A stretch of 6,252 nucleotides of DNA from assembly GCA_002327315.1 (NCBI GenBank), contig DCVI01000017.1, forward strand, positions 80,642 through 86,893, written 5' to 3'. This document shows positions 1 to 5,046 of the stretch, piece by piece (within the stretch, counting starts at the first letter, position 1; each line of letters begins with the position of its first letter). The notes below the pieces were generated by a model, which had not been told where the DNA came from, made no database searches, and saw only the letters and a program-made list of their open reading frames with translations. This DNA comes from Syntrophaceae bacterium UBA2192. Its GTDB lineage: Bacteria; Desulfobacterota; Syntrophia; Syntrophales; UBA2192. A program made the translations under genes and the position numbers.

Positions 1-1104
1 GCGGCGGAGATGAAGGAACTGCGGGCGCTTTCGACCCGCGCCGACATTACGCGTGTCAGCTTCGCAAACGACTACCAGTGGGGGGATTTCAGGGGGAATC
101 CCGATACGCTGATGGAGCGGTACTTCGACGCCCACGTCTATGTGGCCAATTGGAGGACGGCCATTTTCAAGGTACGCGTCCCCGTCGAGGCGCTGGCGCA
201 AGGAACGGTCGAGGCCCTGTCGGCCTGCGAGTCGCTCTTTTTCAAGGCCACGAAAACCCACTGGATCGTCACCTGGCAGCTGGAGGAGTCGGAAGACGAC
301 GAGCGGTTCGCGCTGGAGGACGGCCGTGGCTGGATGGCGCGGCTCGCCCCCGTGCGGGACGAGCTGCTGCGCGGCGATCTTCGCAGCCTCTATGTCGGGT
401 GGCTGGCGGACGTGGGCACGGGGATGGTGGATGATGACGAACTGGAACCCCTGTGCGTGAACGGGCTCGGCCAATTGACCGCGGCCCAACTGGCCCTCGC
501 GGAGTTCCTGGAAGTCGATGAGGTCCTGCTGGCCGGCGCGGCCATGGGCAGCCCCGATGTCACTGACGGCAACGTCACACAAAAAGACATGGAAGAATGG
601 ATCCATGACATGCCCCGGGAGGCGGCCGCAGGGGTCCTGAAACAGCTCCTCTCGGGCCGGGGGAAGGAGGCCGAGCGTGCCATCCAGAGCCGGTTTGCGG
701 AATGGCGACGTGAGTCGCAAGGCCATGACGAGGCGTCGCCCGGGCGAGCGGCGGGAATGCTGCGAGCCAATGCCCAGGCGGCTGAACGGGTCCGGCAGGA
801 AAGAAGAAGGCAGGCGCAGGAGCAGCGGGAGGCCAGGCGCCGGAAAGAGCGAGAGGTCTACCTCAAAAACCTGTTCAAGGAATCCACGCGGGCCTGGAAG
901 TCGGTTCAACGGGCCGTCGAGCGCGGTTCGGGTGCGGCCTATGACGAGGCCTGCCGCTTGCTCGTTGACCTTTCAGAAGCCTACAAGGTTCACGCCGGCC
1001 CTGGGCGCTTCCAGGTGGAACTTATGAAATTCATGATCGAACATGCTCGGCGCAAGGCGCTGGTTCAACGCCTCGTGAAGGCCGGCATCTGGGAGGACCG
1101 ATAA
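1..1104 (+). CDS. Conserved protein of unknown function with C-terminal basic coiled coil (5' end outside window)
   Basis: The reading frame is open to the first base, and the residues before the first ATG (position 10) read AAE. From memory, homologues carry a longer N-terminus ending in a similar 'AEM.ELRALSTRA' segment, so the true start lies upstream and the ATG at 10 is probably internal. Counting from that ATG, residues 1-50 contain the conserved-looking block LRALSTRADIT...NDYQWGDFRGNP...RYFDAHVYVANW. Residues 85-180 are acidic and likely globular. Residues 250-285 are very rich in Arg, Gln and Glu and should form a charged coiled coil, followed by more helices up to residue 364. There is no signal peptide in the visible part, no membrane segment and no recognised catalytic motif, so it is probably cytoplasmic. 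The next gene starts 4 bases after the stop, which suggests an operon. I recognise the family only as a widespread uncharacterised one, and no function can be assigned. Confidence 0.85.
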   Translation, partial: AAEMKELRALSTRADITRVSFANDYQWGDFRGNPDTLMERYFDAHVYVANWRTAIFKVRVPVEALAQGTVEALSACESLFFKATKTHWIVTWQLEESEDDERFALEDGRGWMARLAPVRDELLRGDLRSLYVGWLADVGTGMVDDDELEPLCVNGLGQLTAAQLALAEFLEVDEVLLAGAAMGSPDVTDGNVTQKDMEEWIHDMPREAAAGVLKQLLSGRGKEAERAIQSRFAEWRRESQGHDEASPGRAAGMLRANAQAAERVRQERRRQAQEQREARRRKEREVYLKNLFKESTRAWKSVQRAVERGSGAAYDEACRLLVDLSEAYKVHAGPGRFQVELMKFMIEHARRKALVQRLVKAGIWEDR

Positions 1105-1108
1105 GGAC

Positions 1109-2350
1109 ATGAATCGGAAAACCGACGGCGAAAAGGACCTCCGCGCATTGGACAGGCTGATCGAAGAGATCACTGTCGACGCATACGGCGATGACGAGCA
1201 ATTATGGGCTTTCCGGCAGGTCCTCGAAGACAACCTCGATTTGCCGGCCGATGGCTTCGTCATCGGCGAGCCGGTCACGGTGACCGCGATCGACTACGAC
1301 GGCAACGAACGGCGCGGGCTGACGGCACGATGCCGGCGCGAAGACGGCGCCGAGTACGTCGTTGCGCTCTCCGAGGTCGAGTTTCCCCGGGCCCGGGCGG
1401 GTGCAAGGTACATCGCCGCCTACCGCAAGTGGCTCAACCTCGATCCATACCCGGCGGAAGGAAAGAAACATCCCCGACGCAGGCGGCAGCACAAGGCAAC
1501 GGCAGGGGACGTCGACCCGGGTACCCTGCAGGAACTGGTCGTGCTCTCCGTCACACGGTCTGCCGCCCGGTGCCGCGTGCCGGGAAGCGATCGGGTCATC
1601 ACGCTGCGCGCGAGCCGCCCCTGGGGGATCGTTCCCGGCGAACTCGTCACGGTCCAGCCCCGGAAGCAGTGGCGCTATGCCGGACACCCGTACCTTTCCG
1701 GGGACATCCTATCGACCCGAATCGACGCGAAGGCCCTCTATCTCGAGCCTCTGGGCCTCGTGCCCACGGGCCTGTGGGACCCCGGAGAGGAGTACTGGGG
1801 GGAAGAAGACGAGCCCATCGAGGAGTGGGCCGCGCCGATCATCGCCTGCGGCCCCCGCCCGATGTTCGAGATGGAGCAGGTGTTGCCCGGCCATGACCCT
1901 GACGACGATCCTCTCGAGGACCCCATCACGCGGTCAAACGATCTCAAGGACGCCGGCCTGCGGGCCGAAGCGGCAAAAATCCTGATGGAGCTCTGCGAGG
2001 CCGACCTGCGCTGCCTCGATGCCCATGCGCACCTGGGCAATTTCGTCTTCGATTTCAATCCGCAGGATGCCCTTCGGCACTACGAAGTCGGTCTGCGCAT
2101 CGGCGCGCTCTCCCTGGAGAGCGACTTCAACGGTTTGCTGCCGTGGGGCCTTGTCGACAACCGGCCTTTTCTGCGCTGCATGCACGGCTGCGGGCTGTGC
2201 CTCTGGCGCCTGGGGCGCTTCGCAGAGGCGGCGCTCGTCTTTCAACGGATGCTGTGGCTGAACCCGTCAGACAACCAGGGGGTGCGGTTTCTCATCGACG
2301 CGGTGAAGGCAGAGAGACCGTGGGATGTGGAGGTCGGGGACGACCATTGA
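1109..2350 (+). CDS. CcbP-like N-terminal domain and TPR/ST7-like C-terminal domain protein
   Basis: This is a complete 413-residue cytoplasmic protein with no signal peptide or membrane segment. Residues 14-110 (EITVDAYGDDEQ..AF..VLEDNLDLPADG, then VALSEVEFP and AAYRKWL) resemble the CcbP calcium-binding family, small acidic proteins known from cyanobacteria. Residues 118-130 form a basic linker. Residues 137-205 alternate as short beta strands (ELVVLSVTRSAARCRV, GELVTVQPRKQW), perhaps a small barrel. Residues 222-275 are strongly acidic. Residues 276-400 are helical with TPR character: two-helix units around AEAAKILMELCEAD and LRHYEVGLRIG, then LPWGLVDNRPFLRCMHG and RLGRFAEAALVFQRMLWLNPSDNQG, which recall ST7-like TPR proteins. 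GGAGG at 1092-1096 lies 12 bases before the ATG. Calcium binding is inferred from domain similarity only. The C-terminus suggests a protein-interaction scaffold, and the upstream gene product is the obvious candidate partner. Confidence 0.85.
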   Translation: MNRKTDGEKDLRALDRLIEEITVDAYGDDEQLWAFRQVLEDNLDLPADGFVIGEPVTVTAIDYDGNERRGLTARCRREDGAEYVVALSEVEFPRARAGARYIAAYRKWLNLDPYPAEGKKHPRRRRQHKATAGDVDPGTLQELVVLSVTRSAARCRVPGSDRVITLRASRPWGIVPGELVTVQPRKQWRYAGHPYLSGDILSTRIDAKALYLEPLGLVPTGLWDPGEEYWGEEDEPIEEWAAPIIACGPRPMFEMEQVLPGHDPDDDPLEDPITRSNDLKDAGLRAEAAKILMELCEADLRCLDAHAHLGNFVFDFNPQDALRHYEVGLRIGALSLESDFNGLLPWGLVDNRPFLRCMHGCGLCLWRLGRFAEAALVFQRMLWLNPSDNQGVRFLIDAVKAERPWDVEVGDDH

Positions 2351-2360
2351 GAAGACTGCC

Positions 2361-2441
2361 ATGAGAAAGAAGGCCCTGGCGGCCATTTACCCTGTCGAGA
2401 TCCTGCGCGAGGAATTCTTCATAAATAGACCACTTCACTGA
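2361..2441 (+). pseudogene. 5' remnant of a HigA/VapI-type antitoxin gene
   Basis: An ATG 10 bases after the preceding stop opens a 26-codon frame. Its first 19-20 residues, MRKKALAAIYPVEILREEFF, closely follow the characteristic HigA-family N-terminus (typically ..IHPGEILREEFL..), an XRE-type DNA-binding antitoxin. After that the frame reads INRPLH and stops, so the whole helix-turn-helix is missing. The homology ends at about 2417-2420, which coincides with the stop codon of the oppositely oriented nucleotidyltransferase gene (2419-2421). No HigB toxin lies in front of it, because the upstream 413-residue gene ends only 10 bases away. GAGAAG at 2349-2354 is a poor ribosome site. I read it as a dead fragment, and translation of the 26 residues is doubtful. 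The identification rests on one short but distinctive motif. Confidence 0.6.
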
Positions 2442-2712
2442 GTATCCGCTCCATCAGTTCCGGCCTGAGCGCTTGCTTCGTGACGAGGTCTACCTTGGTT
2501 TTCAGCAATTTCTCGAGTTTTCCCTCGAACTCCAGGAATGTGAACAGATCAGGCGCCTCATCGAATTCCACCAGAATATCCACGTCGCTGCCCTCTTTCC
2601 GGCGGCGCCTTGCATAGGGGCCGAACACGCCTATCTGCCTCACTTTGTAAGTTTTGTGGAATCCGGCCTTATTTTTTTTCAGAATCGTGCTGATTGCCTC
2701 GAGTGACCGCAT
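2419..2712 (-). CDS. MNT-type nucleotidyltransferase (antitoxin of MNT-HEPN class), orphan and with degenerate active site
   Basis: The 97-residue product has the minimal nucleotidyltransferase fold of MntA/MenA-like proteins. Family members AMPylate and neutralise a HEPN RNase toxin. The signature GS-X10-DXD is visible at residues 31-45 with both metal-binding Asp residues (D43, D45) and a third at D75 in KVDLV. However, the Ser of the GS pair is Pro (FGPYARRRRKEGSDVDILVEF at about 30-50), and the following Gly is Arg. The length is normal for the family. The start ATG at 2712 follows a purine-rich leader, and a strong promoter lies just upstream. The HEPN gene normally placed directly downstream is absent: the sequence past the stop runs into the HigA remnant. 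Base composition is visibly more AT-rich than the flanking genes, which suggests acquisition. With the GS change it may be inactive or serve a binding role only. Confidence 0.85.
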   Translation of the reverse strand: MRSLEAISTILKKNKAGFHKTYKVRQIGVFGPYARRRRKEGSDVDILVEFDEAPDLFTFLEFEGKLEKLLKTKVDLVTKQALRPELMERILSEVVYL

Positions 2713-2749
2713 GCTCTCTCACTTCCCCCTGTAAAGCTCTCAAAAAGAC

Positions 2750-2778
2750 CTATAGCGCGAAATCCCATGTAATGTCAA
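2750..2778 (-). promoter_or_regulatory. Sigma-70-like promoter of the nucleotidyltransferase gene
   Basis: Read on the minus strand, a perfect -35 TTGACA (2778-2773) is separated by exactly 17 bases from CTATAG (2755-2750), a fair -10. Transcription would begin near 2743, giving an untranslated leader of about 30 bases before the ATG at 2712. The leader contains AGGGGG (about 2725-2730) and AGAGAG as possible ribosome contacts. This is the clearest promoter in the window and lies in locally AT-rich DNA. Confidence 0.6.
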
Positions 2779-2810
2779 TATGTTCTTTCGATTCCAACCC
2801 TCTTTCCCCC

Positions 2811-2831
2811 ATGACAGCCTCGCTGTGTCAT
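2811..2831. repeat. Small hairpin upstream of the nucleotidyltransferase promoter
   Basis: ATGACAGCCTCGCTGTGTCAT contains a perfect 5-bp stem, ACAGC/GCTGT, around a CTC loop. It extends to ATG/CAT if two bases (GT) are bulged. It lies about 33 bases upstream of the -35 box of the minus-strand promoter, so it could be a regulator site or simply a chance structure. No partner copy was noticed. Confidence 0.3.
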
Positions 2832-2835
2832 GACC

Positions 2836-2869
2836 GGGAATTGGGTATTCGGTCATTGGGAATCGGGTT
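2836..2869. repeat. Degenerate GGGAATTG-type short tandem repeat
   Basis: The plus strand reads as successive 6-8 base units: GGGAATT, GGGTATTC, GGTCATT, GGGAATC, GGGTT. The run is a low-complexity intergenic repeat rather than coding sequence. It separates the promoter region of the nucleotidyltransferase gene from the transposase remnant and marks the end of the recognisable transposase homology. Confidence 0.5.
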
Positions 2870-2888
2870 CCGCCCCGCCGACGTCCGA

Positions 2889-2990
2889 GGAGCGGCCCAG
2901 GAGATCGAGAAAGGCCGAGCGGTCGTCATTCGAGGAAAAGATCGACTGGCGGGCGTATGCCGGGTCATCGAATCCGGCATGCCTGCCGAT
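2889..2990 (-). pseudogene. N-terminal remnant of a Y1/IS200-like (REP-associated, RAYT) transposase
   Basis: One minus-strand frame reads IGRHAGFDDPAYARQ followed by SIFSSNDDRSAFLDLLGRS. This matches the typical beginning of Y1_Tnp/RAYT proteins (MPR.AR.D.PGA.YHV..RG.ER..IF.DD.DR.AFLDLLGR). Compared with that pattern, the start codon is ATC, and a few residues around the YHV (metal-binding His) and RGIER segments appear deleted. The catalytic Tyr and everything after the first ~35 residues are absent. The frame then runs through the low-complexity repeat and stops. It is clearly non-functional. Living members are single-strand transposases acting on REP hairpins. The identification depends mainly on the IF..NDDRSAFLDLLGR block. 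Confidence 0.5.
2955..2982. repeat. Inverted repeat ATGCCGG/CCGGCAT inside the transposase remnant
   Basis: ATGCCGG at 2957-2963 and CCGGCAT at 2974-2980 form a perfect 7-bp stem with a 10-base loop. It can be extended by a wobble pair and a G-C pair to 2955/2982. The right arm and following bases (CCGGCATG-CCTGCCG, 2974-2988) recur at 3100-3118 with GTAC inserted. This could be a REP-like palindrome related to the transposase remnant, or chance in GC-rich DNA. Confidence 0.4.
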
Positions 2991-3120
2991 GGACGACGGC
3001 GGCCGGTTTTGCCGCAGCGTCCAGCCGATCGCAGAGCATTCCTTCCTGTTGTGAGCGCCGCGATTCCCCGAACAGGCACAGGCGAACCGAATGCCGCGCC
3101 CGGCATGGTACCCTGCCGGA
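2991..3120. other. Non-coding gap between transposase remnant and helicase 3' end
   Basis: No supported gene is visible. A good ribosome-like AGGAAGGA (minus strand, 3047-3040) precedes an ATG at 3039-3037, but the frame from it closes after 24 codons (stop near 2965) and has no recognisable product. It may be the decayed leader of the transposase, whose homology starts in another frame about 45 bases further on. Confidence 0.4.
3100..3119. repeat. 20-bp imperfect palindrome immediately after the helicase stop
   Basis: CCGGCATGGTACCCTGCCGG has a 6-bp perfect outer stem (CCGGCA/TGCCGG), one T/C mismatch, then the self-complementary GGTACC. It begins one base past the helicase TAG in the direction of transcription. 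In RNA it would form a GC-rich hairpin able to protect the transcript 3' end. No U-tract follows, so it is not a classical intrinsic terminator. It resembles the repeat at 2974-2988. Confidence 0.4.
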
Positions 3121-4905
3121 CTAGCGCCTCCGCGCAGAGCCGCTCTTTTTCCCGAACGCCTTCGATGCGGCCTCACCCTGGGCGCCGACGAGGGCGGAGC
3201 GCCGCTCCCAGACCCGGGCCTTCCGATTCTCGAGCTGAACGAGGCACTCTTTGCCTTTCACCTCCACAACGACACCGCACCCATTGGGCGTCCTCACCCT
3301 GTCGCCGATCCGGATCGCGGGAAGCGTCTCTGCCTTCCCCTGCCTGCGCGGCACAGAAGCCCCGCCGTCTCCGGGGGATCGGCCGGCCGCAGGACCGCCT
3401 GCTCTTCGAGCCCGGACGCCGCGCCCGGCCTGCACCGCGGGGATGCCTTCCGCGTAACGTTGCCACGCGTCGTCGAAAAGCGTCTTCATGGCCACAGGCA
3501 AATACAGGTTCTTCTTCGTCCGGGTCATGCCGACATAGACGGCGTTGATCTCCTCTTCCCGCCGGGATACCCCTTCGAAGCCGCCGAGATTCGAGATGAC
3601 GTCCTCGTCCAGGACCACGTTGTCGTATTCCTGCCCCTTGGCGGCGTGGATCGTCGAAAGCGTGATCGACTCCTCCCGCCCCTCGCCCCGTTCCCTGCAC
3701 AGCTTCAGGAGCTCGTAAACAATCTCGGGAAACTCCAGCTCGTACTCCTCCACGATGTCGGCCATCTTCAAAAGCTGGTAGTCTTCCAGGGCCTCCGCGT
3801 AATCCTCCAGATCCTCGATGCTCCCGAACGATTGGATCAGCTCATCCCGGATCCTGTCCCTCTCGTCCACCCGGAGCCAGTAGACGTCCAGTGTGCGGTA
3901 CAGCTCGGCGCTGATGTCCCGCTCGAACCGGAACCCCTTCTTGTTCGCCCTCAAGGCCATGGCGTTCTTGAACAGCGAGAAGTTCGTCCGGCACAGGATC
4001 GCCGTTTCCTTCTTCCACGTCAGCGCATCCAGCGCGTCGTACACGCACACCCTCGACGTCCTGCCCCGATCGCCCCGTATGACGAACCCGGCCTCATCCT
4101 TTCCGTGCCGGATGAACCGCGTCGTGAAGTTCGCGATGCGCGGCCCGAACCGGAAGCTCAGCGTCAGGTCGTACAGCTCGTCGTGGGGGAAGCGCCGCAT
4201 GGCGTCCTCGGCGTAACGAAAGCCGTAGATCTGCTGGTGCGTGTCGCCCACCAGGACGATCCGCCCCCTGTAGCCCGACAGCGCGTCGATCATGATGGGC
4301 GAGAGGTCCTGCCCCTCGTCCACGAGCACCCGGTCGTAACGGGCGAGCTTCCCCTGGAATTTCTTGTCGCGGTGCGACAGTTTGAGATAGAAATCGTGCG
4401 GGCAGTTCTTCTTCTCTCTGTACCAGCCCGTCGTCGCCTTTCTCGCGACCTCCACGATGCGGCCCTTCTCGCGTTCGAACAGGGCCTGCAGCTTCGCCGG
4501 CAGGTACGCCTTGAAGGGCTCCGTCGCGTCCTCGAGCCGGGAATGGGGGGAGTTGAGGAAGTAGACCAGGAACATCTGGGTCAGGGTGGAGAGCACTTCC
4601 CGCTTGGCGCCGAACTGCGAAAGGAAATGGGAGGGCCGGATCGATTCGAACCCGTCGTATTTGCCCCCCGAGGCCGAGAGCGCAAAGGAGTGGATCGTGT
4701 GGACGTCCACGTTTCCAGGGAATTTACCCTTCGCCTCCTGCCGGTTTCGGCTGTTGAAGACCAGGTACAGGATCTTCTCCTCCGGGTGCTTCCGGGCGAT
4801 CATCGAGAGCGTCGCCGTCTTGCCCGTCCCCGCCCGGGCGTTGATCTTGACGACTCTGCCCCCGGCATCCAGGATAGTTCGCTGCTCGGCCGTCGGCTTC
4901 AGCAT
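3121..4905 (-). CDS. UvrD/FBH1-like superfamily 1 DNA helicase with Tudor-like C-terminal tail
   Basis: This is a 594-residue ATP-dependent 3'-5' type SF1A helicase, cytoplasmic, probably in recombination or repair. All motifs are in order: Q motif (PTAEQ, 4-8), Walker A ARAGTGKT (23-30), motif Ia LYLVFNSRNRQEA (47-58), Ib HTIHSF (69-74), Walker B LVDEGQD (194-200), motif III LVGDTHQQIYGFR (218-230), motif IV LSFRFGPRIANF (249-260), IVa ILCRTN (303-308), motif V STIHAAKGQEYDNVVL (417-432) and motif VI INAVYVGMTRTKKNLYL (453-469). The shortness and the FN.....EA/FPGNV..HTIHSF pattern resemble FBH1-like bacterial helicases more than full-length UvrD or PcrA. A Gly/Ala/Arg-rich linker (485-525) leads to IGDRVRTPNGCGVVVEVKGKE (532-552), similar to the Tudor-like end of PcrA/UvrD. 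The ATG at 4905 has GGAG 9 bases upstream, and an in-frame stop lies 45 bases upstream. Confidence 0.93.
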   Translation of the reverse strand: MLKPTAEQRTILDAGGRVVKINARAGTGKTATLSMIARKHPEEKILYLVFNSRNRQEAKGKFPGNVDVHTIHSFALSASGGKYDGFESIRPSHFLSQFGAKREVLSTLTQMFLVYFLNSPHSRLEDATEPFKAYLPAKLQALFEREKGRIVEVARKATTGWYREKKNCPHDFYLKLSHRDKKFQGKLARYDRVLVDEGQDLSPIMIDALSGYRGRIVLVGDTHQQIYGFRYAEDAMRRFPHDELYDLTLSFRFGPRIANFTTRFIRHGKDEAGFVIRGDRGRTSRVCVYDALDALTWKKETAILCRTNFSLFKNAMALRANKKGFRFERDISAELYRTLDVYWLRVDERDRIRDELIQSFGSIEDLEDYAEALEDYQLLKMADIVEEYELEFPEIVYELLKLCRERGEGREESITLSTIHAAKGQEYDNVVLDEDVISNLGGFEGVSRREEEINAVYVGMTRTKKNLYLPVAMKTLFDDAWQRYAEGIPAVQAGRGVRARRAGGPAAGRSPGDGGASVPRRQGKAETLPAIRIGDRVRTPNGCGVVVEVKGKECLVQLENRKARVWERRSALVGAQGEAASKAFGKKSGSARRR

Positions 4906-4976
4906 GCGGACGGTCTCCGCGCAACGCCGGCCCTGGCGAGAACCTCGTCATGAGCCACGATTATTTCCTTTTCCAT
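4899..4976 (-). CDS. Possible 25-codon leader ORF coupled to the helicase start
   Basis: The frame encodes MEKEIIVAHDEVLARAGV plus seven more residues. It has GGGAG seven bases before its ATG, and its TGA overlaps the helicase ATG (ATGCTGA), a layout typical of translational coupling. The same ten bases, GGAGACCGTC, precede both starts. No homologue is recognised and the peptide may be non-functional. It could be a leader, a tiny gene, or an old N-terminal extension of the helicase shifted by frame. It fills most of the 141-base gap to the upstream ATPase gene. Confidence 0.3.
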   Translation of the reverse strand: MEKEIIVAHDEVLARAGVARRPSAC

Positions 4977-4987
4977 TGACGGTCTCC
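4909..4987 (-). repeat. Direct repeat of the GGAGACCGTC ribosome-binding box
   Basis: Read on the minus strand, GGAGACCGTC occurs at 4987-4978 and again at 4918-4909, 69 bases apart. Each copy lies just upstream of an ATG (4976 and 4905). Both include a GGAG Shine-Dalgarno core at 7 and 9 bases spacing. The repeat may come from a short duplication or from selection for the same ribosome site. Confidence 0.45.
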
Positions 4988-5046
4988 CGTTTCCGGCTTC
5001 GCCTCAATCACAGGGCCTTCGACGCTTTCACGGCCGTCTGCGCTCT

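Noticed and set aside
2364..2384. Possible terminator for the nucleotidyltransferase gene (GGCC stem then TTCTTTCT on the minus strand)
   Set aside because: The stem is only 4 bp and the T tract is interrupted, too weak to call.
2386..2421. Short minus-strand frame MKNSSRRISTG starting at ATGA over the nucleotidyltransferase stop, as a HEPN start
   Set aside because: The overlap is typical of MNT-HEPN pairs, but the frame closes after 11 codons and shows no HEPN sequence. The same bases are better explained as the HigA remnant on the other strand.
2694..3548. Plus-strand 284-codon open frame
   Set aside because: It runs through the intergenic scar and into the antisense of the helicase. It is Arg/Ser/Pro-rich and has no motif.
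3091..4953. Plus-strand 620-codon open frame
   Set aside because: It is antisense to the helicase, whose full set of SF1 motifs proves the minus strand. The product is Arg/Pro/Leu-rich with no domain, a usual by-product of GC-rich codon use.
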